Shown here: positions 53,364 to 64,000 of the stretch, one piece after another
How the letters are laid out: each line of letters begins with the position of its first letter
How positions within the stretch are numbered: position 1 is the stretch's first letter
From: Atherix ibis
Taxonomy: Eukaryota; Arthropoda; Insecta; Diptera; Athericidae
DNA: 64,000 bases
Direction: 5' to 3'
Assembly (NCBI GenBank): GCA_958298945.1
Contig: OY282607.1
Location: 75,136,868 to 75,200,867 of the forward strand
Position numbers and translations under genes: made by a program
Notes under the pieces: generated by a model
The model's database searches: none
Told to the model about the DNA's origin: nothing
Seen by the model: only the letters and a program-made list of their open reading frames with translations

Positions 53364-54945
53364 AGTTATTTGAGACAAAAGCGAAACGACTATGAGACGA
53401 TTATGCCAAAACCGGAAATTAATTATTTTTTCTTAAAATAAGTTTTTCCTAAATATTTAAAAGTTTACTTTACTATTAATAATAGTTTACGTTAGAATTG
53501 TTTTTTTTTATAATATAAAAATATGTAGAAAAATATAACTACAAATTTTTATATTATTTAGACTTAGTGAAGTGATTTGTTGATAATTTGAAAACAAAAT
53601 TTATAAAATTTTAATGCTACAAATACAATAGTATTGGTTAAGATAATATCTTTGATCATGTGATAATACACCGCGTGATAAATTCACATTTTATAAATAA
53701 ATTTGCTATACATAATTTTTAATACAATATCCATTTCAACTTTCAACAATATATTTCGAAAAAAAACTGTCACATTCTTGCCATAAATTGATTAGAACTG
53801 AATTAAGTTAACGCAAATATTGTTCATAAAATATTTGCAACTTGTTGAATTTCATTCCATCTCAGGAATGATAAACGATATAAATAAAATTACCAAAAGA
53901 AAATTTGTTTTGCTTTACCAATTTAAAATATTCTCTTATATAAAAATTTTCTCATATACCATATTTATACAAACCAGAATATCCTTTTAACTGTTTCATA
54001 AAACCAAACAGAAGAAAAAACATAATTTTTCAAATTACATATTAAATGTTGTAATTTGTGTAAGTGGAAATCATATTTTCATATAAGCCAAAAAATATTT
54101 TCATACTAAAGCCTCCATTCTTTTGTTTGGGAATTTTTTCTCTCATATTACTGTAACTGCTAGAATAACATTTATTGCGTTAGTTATTTGACAAATTTTT
54201 TCCTCGTTATTACAGTTTTTCCTATTCATTAAATTCTACCAATAAAAGGAAAGTTTTGTATCGATTTTTCATGTTAAAAGTCGTACAGAAATATTTTTAT
54301 AATAAGTTTTCTTTTTCTTGGCAATAAATAAAGTGTTGAAGGGAATAATGCTGGAAATAACTTTGTTGTTTTGCTCTACGTACATACTTAGACTTGTATA
54401 GCACACGAAAATGTAATAAAAAATGTTTTTATAGCATTTTCTTATGTAATAAATATTCTACAAAATAAATTTACAATTACTGCCTTATAATCTAAATTAT
54501 TGTTGTACTCGTATAATATCATAATTTCTATTCATAAATTGGATTTTCTAATAAGTGACGTAATGAACCTATTTATAGAATTAAGAAACTAGTTAGAAAA
54601 ATTATGCAAATTTCAACTAGATTTGAGAAAATTAAACTGAAGTGATTTAAGTTTTTTTTATTGTATATTTGCGTAATATGTAAATTAGTAAAATTCTGTT
54701 CAATATATTCCAGGTGAAAATAGCAAATAAAAATGAACATTTTAGATACATATTAGGATGTTTGCAGCCACCCATAAATTTGACGAATATTTTTTTTGGA
54801 TGTAATTTACGTTGTTGTGACATTTATCTGATAAGCAGGTAAAATAGTTAGTCTGCTTTTCGCAAAAGTACGGGGAATTGCAATGGTAATTTTTTTTTAA
54901 TCTGCCGAAAAATAGCTGACAGTAGTGTCCTTATATTGAATTTAT
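53364..54945. other. unassigned AT-rich DNA
   Basis: Long A/T runs without frames. Confidence 0.5.
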
Positions 54946-54949
54946 ACTT

Positions 54950-55530
54950 TATAAATTTTCTCCGTCAGTATAACCCACGTATTTTCGATATTGTCCTAGA
55001 TAGTAGATTGTAACGGTCTAGCAGTTCTTGTACTTTAATGCGATTTGTTTTCCTGACGGAAGAGCACAGCTTATAAAACTGTAGTACGAAATATCACTAC
55101 AGATCATAACTGAACTGATCCTACTAAAGTGGCGCGCCAAATACTTTGCGGCGTTAATTAAAACTTAGAAATATTAAGAGAAGTTATCTAGTCCATCCAA
55201 ACAAGATCACTTGTCGTCAGAAAAGATAACCGCTTTTCTGTTGGTATTTTTATTTATGTGATCGGAGAAACCCTAATAATTTGCTGGACGGTACTTTCCC
55301 TTAAAAATGACTGGACGGTACTTTCCCTTAAAAAACATGGCTGTTACTCAATGCATCATGGCTGGCCTTTTCTCTTTTTATTGTTGCAACTTTTTCTCTC
55401 TTTATACCTTCTGTCTTTTTGACAACCAAATTCTCTAAATGAAGGACTTTGGTTTTTAGGGCCTTATTTAAGTAGACAATTTTATCGCTATTTAATTTTT
55501 CTAACGAGCTCAAATTTTTTTGTTGCATTT
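54950..55530 (-). pseudogene. decayed Tc1-like transposase
   Basis: The minus strand from 55238 reads KAVIFSDDK then CLDGLDNF, corresponding to K.VVFSDEKKFNLDGPDG with the first catalytic aspartate. After shifts, SSVMICSDISYYSFISCALPSGKTNRIKVQELLD matches GGSVMVW...SY.G...L..V.GKMNS..Y.ELL. Upstream, a 66-codon frame (55328-55528) reads NLSSLEKLNSDKIV and REKVATIKREKASHDALSNS. This could be the eroded N-terminal helix-turn-helix, but that part is weak. The second aspartate and final glutamate are not visible. It is a dead fragment of the DD34E (Tc1) branch, not mariner. Confidence 0.6.
55284..55334. repeat. two-copy 27-base tandem repeat
   Basis: The 24-base unit ctggacggtactttccctta plus aaaa occurs at 55284-55307 and 55311-55334, between the two halves of the Tc1-like remnant. 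Confidence 0.95.
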
Positions 55531-55534
55531 TCTT

Positions 55535-55760
55535 TTAATAAAATAATGCTTTTATAATAGTAAAACTGCACACACAAAATTGCATACCAATGCAAAGGCA
55601 ATATGATAAATCAGTGACAAATGCAAGAGATATAGCTGATATCAGCAAAATTATATTATTTATCATTCAACAATTTTAAAAAGACGCTATACTCAATTTT
55701 GCATACATTTGTTTATTAGTTTCAGTTTTGACTGCCTTTGAAAGCAGATAAGTGTTTTTT
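55535..55760. other. unassigned AT-rich DNA
   Basis: No signal found. Confidence 0.45.
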
Positions 55761-55769
55761 TTAATTAAA

Positions 55770-56485
55770 CACTATTCTTTGAGGAAAAAACCATCCAAAA
55801 CCAATATTGAAAAGTACAATGGGAACTCTTCTCACCGTATGGAATAGTTCAAAAATGGTTTACTGAATTTCGTTGAAGCCGTACGAGCACAAATAATACT
55901 GAGCTGCGGAGAAATAAATAATAAAATCCACAATATTATTTTAAATGATCGTCGAATACCAGTGTGTAAAATAGTTGCTATGGTACACATCTCAAAAAAA
56001 AACATGTAGGCAATATCTTACATGAAATTTTGGGTATGAGAAAACTATCGGCGAGATGGCTGGCGCGTTTAGTAATATCTGACGAAAAATGTGTTCGTGT
56101 AACAATTTCAATGGAGTGTTTGGATATTTTTAAGCATAATGCAAATTTTTTCGTAGATTCGTAACTGTTGATCAAACGAGGATTCACTATTATACACCAG
56201 AAACTAAAGTTCAGTCAAATAAAACCGATAACAGGACAGTTTTATACAGTATAATTCAACTAATTGAATAATAAAATCAAGACAAAACGAAACATTTAAC
56301 AAATCGTATTCTCCACATTTGGCTTTCTGAGACTTTGTTTTATTTTTAAACATAAAGAAATGGCTTTTTGGAAGTAAATTTGCATCCCATTCTCAAGTTT
56401 CAGCCGAAACTGAGTCCTATTTTGCATAGTTTGAAAAATTCTATCATACGGTTGGTATACACATCAAGTGAATGTAGTTAAAAGA
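55770..56485 (+). pseudogene. decayed irritans-like mariner transposase (I)
   Basis: The plus strand gives YGIVQKWFTEFR(stop)SRTSTNNTE, IILNDRRIPVCKIVAMVHIS, and in another frame ILHEILGMRKLSARWLARLV. Then NANFF, RRFVTVDQTRIHYYTPETK follows: the first catalytic aspartate remains, but ETW is QTR. Next come KPITGQFY, a large gap, and LNIKKWLFGSKFASHSQVSAETESYFA. The motifs for the second and third aspartates are missing or unreadable. Order and wording follow the Himar/irritans plan. No terminal repeats found. Confidence 0.7.
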
Positions 56486-56489
56486 TGAT

Positions 56490-58335
56490 TATATTGAAAA
56501 TAAATCAATTTGTATTAAATATATTAATTTTTTGTTAAAGTTATCACTAACTTATCATATTACAGTCGCACAATATACAATAATCAAACTATTGGTAAAA
56601 ATGTGGGCGGTTCCAAATAGTTGTTGGGCCTTATTTTACTACAATTAATAAATATTATAGTTTTTCTTAAGATTTAATTACAAAAGTTGAAAGTTTGTTT
56701 ACTAAAATTGGGAAAATGTTACCCAGAAAACATTTGTTAACATGAAAACTTATTCTAAAAGTAACATTCCTATAGCAAATAATATCTATATACCTTCTAT
56801 TTTATAGTAATAATTGGATATAATATATATATAATATAAGCTACTTTTACATATATAAAATATGTTTGAATAAATATATTATAATCTCATAGAAGATAAG
56901 ACTACAAATTCAATACAAAGTCGGATATGTGAATTGCTTGGTCAGAATAAATTAATACTATCCAACTTTAGACATGTTGGACGATAAAATATTTTCTTTG
57001 AAAATCTATTTTATATTAGACTTTAATAAAAAAATTTATTTATCTATGCAGATTAAATAATTTTTCTACTGTTAATTTTCTACTGATTAAATGATTTTTC
57101 AAGAATCTGTAAGATAATAAAAATATTGTAGGTTTTTAAGCAATATATTTTCCGACGACCTCTGCTTTTTTTATATAATAATTTATATATTACCAAGGGG
57201 CTTTAATAAAAAGCCATATGCAATAAATATTTATTATCATTAAAGCAAAAAAAAATAGAATTTATAAATTTTTATTTTATTTTCAATTTGAACAGTTCTA
57301 TCTTCATAATGCTGGTCATTCTAATAAGATGACATCTGTTTTATAATGATAAAAGTTTTGCATAAACTCTCTTTAAAATATAGAGTCCTTAATCAATATC
57401 TAATTAATAGTGATTTAGACTTGAGAAAATTATATTTTTTAGTGAATATTTTAAAATATAAAATATCCACAAAAAAACATAATTTTCACTAAAAGTTCTC
57501 GTGTCCATAAAAACGTGTTTTGAATTAAAGTTTGATATATTTTCAAAAATGATATATTTTCGTGAATAAAAACATTTTTATATTATATATCTTAAAATTT
57601 CTTCTTATTCAAATAATTTGAAAATAATTCATACACATACATTTAAATATAATCCTTCGATAATAGTATTAAAAGCTTGTATATTCTGCAAACTTTGTAA
57701 AAGAAAAACTTACAAATTGTTGGCAAATTCAATAATTAAAAAGTATGAAAATAGTTACATTTTGACAAATAAAAGCAATATAAAAAGTAGACAATCAATG
57801 ACACATTATTTTGTGCACATCTTAAAATTTTCTGAACTATTTCGAAAATTGAATTATTTTGTATTTTTTATACAACTAATACTATTATAAAATTTGAATC
57901 AATAAAATTAATAATACTATAATATAAATTTATAAAAAATTAAAATAATACAAAAATGAAAATAAAAATTAAAAAGAAAATTCGAAACATAGAGAAATAT
58001 AATTATTAATAAATTTAAATATTAAATGAAAATATAATATTAACAAGAAAATATCATATTATTCAGAATTCTTAATGAATAGGCGAGGATACAGAAATAC
58101 CGTAGGGTACTATGAAAATAAAGAACCATCTGAGCTTTTCACCTAAAGGAATTTCAAGAGACACCAATTAAATTCTTGGTTTATAAGATATTTTTATGTA
58201 AAAACCCGTAATGGTAATAATTATGTGTGTTTTTTTTCTAAATTAAATTTTATTATATTTTCTTAAGTCTTATATATATATATAAATATTTATATACGTT
58301 TACTATTATATATTTTTAATGTATTCCATGTAGTA
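56490..58335. other. unassigned AT-rich DNA
   Basis: The frame at 57618-57890 (90 codons) is AT-driven and has no motif. Confidence 0.5.
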
Positions 58336-58337
58336 TT

Positions 58338-58468
58338 TTTGACGCAAATAATTTTTAAGTTCGAATATATTATAAGATATTTTTCTAAATTTATTTATTC
58401 ATAAAATAAATAAATTTAGAAAAATATCTTATAATATATATTCGAACTTAAAAATTATTTGCGTCAAA
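58338..58468. repeat. 62/64-bp near-perfect palindrome
   Basis: Arms 58338-58399 and 58405-58468 are inverted copies that differ only by a 2-base at insertion in the right arm, with a 5-base spacer (cataa). The outer ends read tttgacgcaaataattttta and its complement. No flanking duplication was noticed. Confidence 0.95.
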
Positions 58469-58469
58469 A

Positions 58470-59870
58470 GGCTTTTTCTGAACCTTTCAAGGACTTTTTT
58501 TTAAAAAAAAAAACATTATTTTTACAAAGAAATTCTTGAATGGTTCCATGTTTTGATCAGTTTTCGATGTCAAAAGCCTCTTTGAGTCAGGTTCGTCTTC
58601 AATTTTTTCTTAGTCCTAAAAGCATATTATTTTTCCTACCGACCGACATACTCGTAATAAAATTTACTAATTCACTTTTTTCAATCATAAATTCAAAAAG
58701 ATAAATATAAAAAAGGCAAAACATGAACAGTATTTTTATTGAGAAATTTTATTAAGAAACTTTATTCAAATTTAATATTCACCAGTTCTGAAAAATTCAA
58801 AAATTACTTGTTGATTTGAAAATATTTTTGTTATTCATTTTCAGTGCGCATCAGTGTATTTATTAGAATATTATCAAATTTATTAATCATAAATTTTGAC
58901 AGCAACAATTTTCATGATGAATAAAATATAGCTTTTTAATATGGAATTCTTGTCTGGAATTCAGGATATTTCGGTAAATGCTTTTATCAAAATTTAATCT
59001 CATACTCATATGTCTGAGACAAGATATCTAATTTTGGTTAATTGATGGCTATTTTGGTCAATGTTTATTGAATGCAGTCAATATTCTATGGTAAAATAAA
59101 ATTCCGAGAATATTATCATTATAATGCAAGTATCATAAATTCGAAACTCCATTAAAATGTCTGTTCATTGGCAATAGTTTATGATTTTCGCACACGTTGT
59201 ACTCATTTTTCATGAGCCAATAAAACAGTATATGAAATTATGATCAATTTTTGATTGTATATGCATTTACCATACCAACGTATTAAATAAAAAAAAAATT
59301 ATATTGGAAAAACTTATTAATGCTGGCCAATATTTAGCAGCAATCAAATTTGTCTAAAAGCCAATGGAAAATATATTTGCGTTGAATATAAAATATTTCT
59401 ATTGTAACAGCTAATAATAAGTTTATAGTTAAATATACCACAATCATTTCTTTGTGATCGCACATGTACTCTCAACTGCCAACATATTGTGAATTACTAC
59501 AGTAAATATGGCTTTTTGGCAATTAAAAAATGAAATATTTTTTAAATCGCAAAAAAAATTGTAAATTTACATAATTCTAAGTTAAATAGAATTATTAATC
59601 AGATATAAAAAGTTTTATTTTAAATACAATTGCAAATTTTCACTTTTTTAGAAAATTTAACAAAGATAATATTAAAATAGTAAAAGCAAAACTTATTTCA
59701 ATATGTAAACCGTGAAATTAGCAGCAATTTTTAAGGACTAAATAACAAAATTGTCTTTAATATATTCTAGCCTTAATATTAAGAAATGGAAACGCTGAAG
59801 TTCATAAATAATCGAGATATAATGAGAATTTCTTTTGATGTTGATAGAGTGTGATTTAAATAAATTTAGA
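58470..59870. other. unassigned AT-rich DNA
   Basis: No signal found. Confidence 0.5.
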
Positions 59871-59874
59871 AAAA

Positions 59875-61155
59875 CCAGGTATATAAGCTTAAATCAGCTG
59901 TTTGGTAATACATGGCGTGAGTGAGCGTATTAAGCTACCATGGACACGCCATACTTTTTTTTATGAGTTTGACATCTGTCAATATTAATCAGTGCACACT
60001 ATCAACAATTTTGTACAACAACATACATTTTTCCTTTGGTAATCATGTCTAGTTATGTGCCAGAAAAAGTGCATATGCGGGAAGCTGTGCTTTTCTGCTT
60101 CAATTTGAAGAAATCGACTGCCGAATCGCATCGAATACTTATGGATGCCTATGGTGACAGTGCTTTATCGGAAACAATGTGCCGAGATTGGTTTCGTCGG
60201 TTCAAAGACGGCAATTTTGACTTGTGGGACAAGAAGTTTGAAAATCGGCCTAGGAAGGTTGAGGACCATCAATTGCAGGCTCTTTTGGACGAAGACGTTA
60301 CCCAATCGCAAAAAAATGCTCGTGGAGCAATTTGGTGTTATTCAACCAGTCATTTCCATGCGTCTGCGTGCCATGAGGAAGATTGAAAAGATCGGAAAAT
60401 GGGTGCCGCATGAATTCAACGATAGGCAGATGGAGCGACGCCGAAACACATGCGAAATATTGCTCGCCAGACAAAAAAGAAAGTCGTTCCTGCATCGGAT
60501 TGTGACATGCGATGAAAAGTGGATATATTTCGAGAATTCTAAACGTAAGAAATCGTGGGTTGATCCCAGCCAACCATCAACATCTTCCCCAAGTTCAAAT
60601 CGCTTCGGACGGAAGACGATGCTGTGCGTTTGGTGGGATCAGCAGGGTATCGTCTACTATGAGATGTTGAAACCTGATGAAACTGTCAATGCCCACCGCT
60701 ACCATCAACAACTGATCAAATTGCACGTGCTCTGCATGAAAAAAGAACGGATTATCAACAAAGACATGACAAGCTGATTTTCCTCCACGACAACGCACCA
60801 TCGCACACGTCAAAAATGGTCCGAAACTACTTGGAGACACTCAACTGGGAGGTGCTACCTCACCGCTTATTCACCAGACCTGGCCCCTTCCGACAAGCAC
60901 CTGTTTTCGTCGATGGGTCACGCGCTCGTTGGGCAGCACTTCGATTCTTACGAAGACGTCCGAAAATGGCTCGATGAGTGGTTTGCCTCGAAAGAGAAAG
61001 AATTTTTTTGGCGTGGTATCCACAAATTACCCGAGAGATGGGAAAAATGTGTAGCTAGTAAGGGCAAGTACTTTGAATAAATTTGTTTTTGCTATCTATG
61101 AAAAAACGTGTGTTTTTTTGACTAAAAAATAGCGGATTTAAGCTTATACACCTGG
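59875..61155 (+). mobile_element. mariner element, Mos1-like, copy A4
   Basis: The left end ccaggtatataagcttaaat starts at 59875, preceded by AA where a TA would be expected. The right end ends cctgg at 61155 before TA. At 1281 bp it is full size. Untranslated regions resemble those of A2 closely. Confidence 0.92.
60045..61080 (+). pseudogene. Mos1-like mariner transposase, frameshifted (A4)
   Basis: It begins at the ATG at 60045 (MSSYVPEKVHMREAVLFCF) and is open through the first helix-turn-helix, RDWFRRFKDGNFDLWDKK and EDHQLQALLDED. An extra A in the run at about 60309-60316 shifts frame. The next frame reads MLVEQFGVIQPVISM, GKWVPHEFNDRQMERR, VTCDEKWIYFENSK (first aspartate) and VWWDQQGIVYYEMLK. 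It loses frame again near 60725 and around 60860 (PHRLF). FLHDNAPSHTS is visible near 60780. Stop 61078-61080. It has no clear nonsense codon before the shifts, so its damage is mostly single-base indels. Confidence 0.9.
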
Positions 61156-61379
61156 TATTAAAATTTATTATTTGTAAAGAACTAAAGAACTCTACTGACT
61201 TGACTAGCTTACCAACCTAACTATTGTCATTACTTTACCAAAGAGAGGACTTTCATGGTCTTCTAGGGCATGGAAATTTTTGGATCAGTACATTCTTTGT
61301 TCATTGTATGGCCCACTCACCACATGCTAATGACCCAAATTTCCATTTGCCACACGTTCATGTGACCTAAATCGAAATT

Positions 61380-61660
61380 TTATGAATATGTAGAACGAGT
61401 GAGGCCAGACAGTCGAACAACATTGAAGCTTCTTGAAAGGCTCAGAAAAATTAATTCGTATCAGATCGGATATATAATACTCTTGAATGCTAATGTTGAT
61501 ACTGTTCATAACATCCAAAGGAGCGTAACTGAAAAGCTGTGGGAGATTCCACTTGTATCCTTTTAGAACTGTGTCAATAAGTGAAAATAACGCCTCCGTC
61601 AAGGAATTGCTGCCCAACGTATCTGCTTTGAGGTCCATAATATTCATGTAAAAAAATCAT
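61380..61660 (+). pseudogene. decayed, internally deleted mariner (M1)
   Basis: Reads VERVRPDSRTTLKLLERLRK, then jumps to NVDTVHNIQRSVTEKLWEIP, then RLRQGIAAQRICFEVHNIHV, which matches the C-terminal RW..CIAAQG.YFEGDNI block. The left joint (VERVR to LK.LERLRK) is the same as in L1 at 26500. All three catalytic aspartates are gone or unreadable. A minus-strand open frame over the same stretch is a shadow. Confidence 0.55.
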
Positions 61661-61664
61661 ATAA

Positions 61665-62350
61665 AATGTTTAGCTTCAGGACACTACATGCTATAACGGG
61701 GTAAGAAATGGAACTCCAAATATGTCACTAGCTAGAATCGAACAGTGCCACTAAATAAAGATACTAAAGTAAAAGAAATTATTTATTATATACGAATATT
61801 CAAAGATGATATTAAATTATTTTATTTTCACAAAGTATGATTAACAGTTTATATTATATTTAAAAATGAGTATTTCATTATACTTTTTATCAGAATAATT
61901 AAAAAGTAAGCTACAAAATTTATTCATATAATAATTTTCGTTTATTTTTTTTTTCTAAATATAATTACAAAGAGAATATTGTAAAAAATTTCAACACTAT
62001 CAAAAAAAAAATCACTGCATTTTATACAACCGTCGGAGATTTAAAAAATAATGATTAAAACTTTTGACAATTTATTTTCTGTATTAGAAATTTTCAAACA
62101 AACTTTCAATTTATATAAGATATATCGTGTATAATTTTTAATTTAATTTTATTATTATTTCAGAATAGTTGCATTATTTAATATAATAAATATTTAAAAA
62201 AAAAACTTTATAAGGACTTTGTATAAGAAAGTATATATTTTTTTTAGCTAATTGAATACCTAGTAATTAATTTAATATTAAAAATATTTTAAGATTGGTA
62301 GAAAATAACATTAAATTTATAAAAAAAAATAAACACTAGAAATGGTACTT
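61665..62350. other. unassigned AT-rich DNA
   Basis: No signal found. Confidence 0.5.
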
Positions 62351-62354
62351 AAGG

Positions 62355-62995
62355 ATATTGGTTAGTTCAGATGGTATCTCTCCCATACTTCTGAAGTGGT
62401 TTTCTTCTACGCTGCCAACGTATCCTTTTACTTCAGGCATTTTTTTGGAGTAGATGGAAAATAACCTTTCTTTAACTAGTCTCCAAAAATAAAGTTTTCT
62501 TTCTCCTCTAGTACCTACTTACCTACATATATTAATAAAGTCCCTTTTTGCTAAAATCATGGAAACGCTGATAGATCATCAGCTAAAGAAATATGTCAAA
62601 TTACGGAAGCTTCTATATGATCATCAATATGGTTTCCTTAGTAACAAATCTGCTGATGATTTGATGGCATTTCTAACCGAAAAATGAAAGCATTTTTAGA
62701 GTATGAGCATAGAATTTATTATTTTTTTACTTCTTGTAGCAATGTTGGAAGGTTTTTAGAATTGCTTTTAACTCTTTGGGTTTCGACTACAATCAAGTAA
62801 GAAAGCTGGGGAGCCAGAGAAACCACTGGAATATCCGATTTGATACGAAGAATTGAATTCTGAGTCTCTCAAGAATTCTTTATAAAATTTAACTCACTAA
62901 AGAACTAGAAATCCGCCTTAATACTTTTTTCTGACAAACATTTTAATGCAGATGGCTCCCAGTGTGACAGATAATATTACAATATTATGATGAGA
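62355..62995 (+). pseudogene. LINE reverse transcriptase fragment (5' fingers/palm)
   Basis: The plus strand shows SSDGISPILLKWFSSTL, then after breaks AKIMETLIDHQLKKYVKL, LYDHQYGFLSNKSADDLMAFL, and FGFDYNQ. These follow reverse transcriptase domains 1-3 of Jockey/CR1-like LINEs (DGI....LK, ..K..E..I...L..YL...LL...Q.GF...+ST.D.L). The AFD motif and the FADD motif are not intact. It is on the opposite strand to the next LINE fragment, so they are separate insertions. Confidence 0.65.
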
Positions 62996-63028
62996 CGCAA
63001 AAAACACTTTTTTTTAACCTTTTTTAGG

Positions 63029-64000
63029 ATAATAATAATAATAATAGCCTTTATTTAACAATCTTACAAAACCTATAAATTATCTTATTGATAAGTAATC
63101 CATAAATAAAGTTACTATTAAACTTAACATATGTTAATTGATACCGGTTTTGAGATTGTCTTGCGTTTCCGCAAAGGCCTCTCCTAGAGCTTGCCACACT
63201 TTCCGGTTGTTATTCGTCCTCTTCCAAGTAACACCGGCAACTTTCCGAATATCGTCCTCCCATCTTAGATGCTGCCTCCCTTTCTTTCTTTTATTTTTTC
63301 TTGGACACCATTCGGTTGGATCTTTAGTCCATTTTCCTTGTTTACTCCTCATCATATGACCTGCCCAACTCATTAATTTTAATTAAATCGTTACATCATT
63401 AATTAATTTTAATTAAACGATACATCGTTAATTTTAGTATGGTTTCGTAATGTTCCTAGTTTTACTTTGTCTCTTAACTTGACTTTGAGTATACTTCGCC
63501 CCATAATGTATTGACAGGTTTCTAGTTTGTGTAAATTTATTTTGTTAGACTCCAAGTTTGACATCCGTATGTCTTCTTAGCTTTAAGTGGTACCTGCGGG
63601 TTTTTGACAATTTCTTTAAGAGACCAATATTTTTTCCATGCTAATTGTACTCTGTTGTTTATTTCTTTGGTTGTAAGATCTTTTGGCGATATTATCTGCC
63701 CTAGGTATGTATATTCATCGATGTATTCTATTTTGTTGCCGTTGATTGTTATGGTGATTTTGTCGGAATTAGGCATTACTTTGGTTTTTGTATTATTCAT
63801 GGAGAGTCCAACTTTATCACTTTCGTACACCAACTGTTCAAGCATTTCTTGCAGGCTTCTCGGCTCTTCAAAGATTAGAATTAGATCGTCTGCAAATCTT
63901 AAATGGTTTAGTTGCATTCCGTTGATGTTTAGTCCATATTGACTCCATTCGAGACGTCTAAATATATATTCAAGCACCGCCGAGAAAAGTTTTGGTGATA
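63029..64000 (-). mobile_element. RTE-like LINE, 3' part, runs off window
   Basis: The element is on the minus strand with its 3' end at about 63029-63055, where aataaaggctattattatta forms an (ATT)n tail. The reverse transcriptase palm and C-terminal region lie upstream and continue past the window end. No 3' target duplication could be assigned. Confidence 0.8.
63134..64000 (-). pseudogene. RTE-like LINE reverse transcriptase, C-terminal half
   Basis: The frame at 63537-63977 starts inside the palm. LNHLRFADDLILIFEEP contains the catalytic FADD. VGLSMNNTKTKVM, YIDEYTYLGQIIS, INNRVQLAWKKYWSLKEI and then CQTWSLTK follow. Between LKAKK and YGCQTW about nine residues are missing. The C-terminal part, 63134-63373, reads SWAGHMMRSKQGKWTKDPTEW, PRKNKRKKGRQHLRWEDDIRK and VAGVTWKR, as in RTE-type proteins. 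A duplicated ttaattaaaattaat segment at 63374-63412 and a stop after SLTK break the frame between the two. The endonuclease would lie beyond the window. Confidence 0.85.

Noticed and set aside
57618..57890. 90-codon open frame
   Set aside because: Lysine, isoleucine and tyrosine excess typical of chance frames in AT-rich DNA; no motif.
61327..61647. 106-codon minus-strand frame
   Set aside because: It is the shadow of the plus-strand mariner remnant M1, whose C-terminal motifs are readable on the other strand.
1..64000. CRISPR array, toxin-antitoxin, phage defence or other prokaryotic system
   Set aside because: No regularly spaced repeats, operons or bacterial gene families. All mobile elements are of animal type.
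1..64000. Endogenous viral element
   Set aside because: No viral polymerase, capsid or glycoprotein-like frame was seen. Reverse transcriptase pieces are of the non-LTR type.

Overview
This window looks like eukaryotic, very AT-rich, non-genic DNA from an arthropod, most probably an insect. The evidence is the density of animal-type mariner/Tc1 DNA transposons of several subfamilies, plus a piggyBac element, a Helitron helicase scrap, non-LTR retrotransposon fragments of insect type, tRNA-like SINE heads and a possible solo LTR. I found no host gene, rRNA, functional tRNA, CRISPR array or bacterial operon. Almost all open frames longer than 60 codons are either pieces of decayed transposases or chance frames in AT-rich sequence.

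Layout. 0-8.2 kb: a cecropia-like mariner cut by the window start (minus), a decayed mariner (about 1.02-1.34 kb), an irritans-like mariner (1974-3228) whose 3' end is rearranged next to a 25-bp palindrome, a large imperfect hairpin (5738-5904), and a Mos1-like (mauritiana) mariner (7012-8195, minus). 8.2-17.7 kb: mostly unassigned AT-rich DNA, with a Jockey-like LINE remnant (12.85-13.56 kb) in a tight cluster of inverted repeats. 17.7-19.75 kb: a mariner (17848-19121) inserted into a mellifera-type mariner of opposite orientation, with a TA target duplication. 20.98-22.26 kb: second Mos1-like copy. 23.6-24.3 kb: LINE 3' end. 26.2-29.6 kb: three decayed mariner or DD41D-like pieces. 31.54-32.81 kb: mariner with both terminal repeats. 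36.4-38.8 kb: decayed mariners and an 892-bp internally deleted irritans-like element. 39.1, 46.1 kb: tRNA-like SINE heads. 40.8-42.8 kb: LINE scrap and an internally deleted piggyBac flanked by TTAA. 44.13-45.87 kb: a chimera of two mariners of different subfamilies. 47.26-48.51 kb: another mariner. 48.8-49.05 kb: possible solo LTR. 50.0-53.4 kb: decayed mariner, Helitron scrap, decayed mariner, third Mos1-like copy. 54.95-56.5 kb: Tc1-like and irritans-like remnants. 58.3 kb: a 62-bp-arm palindrome. 59.88-61.16 kb: fourth Mos1-like copy. 61.4-64 kb: mariner remnant and two LINE fragments.

The genes do not work together as a system; each element once encoded its own transposase or reverse transcriptase. 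About 24 IS630-Tc1-mariner elements or remnants occupy roughly 19 kb by my coordinates. Every transposase frame I could follow is broken by stops, frameshifts, truncation or loss of key residues. The closest to intact is a 5'-truncated irritans-type catalytic domain at 44983-45807 with all three DD34D aspartates. The strongest unexplained structural signal is the set of long, near-perfect, short-spacer palindromes without terminal-repeat or target-duplication hallmarks, four of them within 800 bp. I did not find a convincing undescribed biological system. Subfamily names rest on my recall of family motifs and were not checked against a database.
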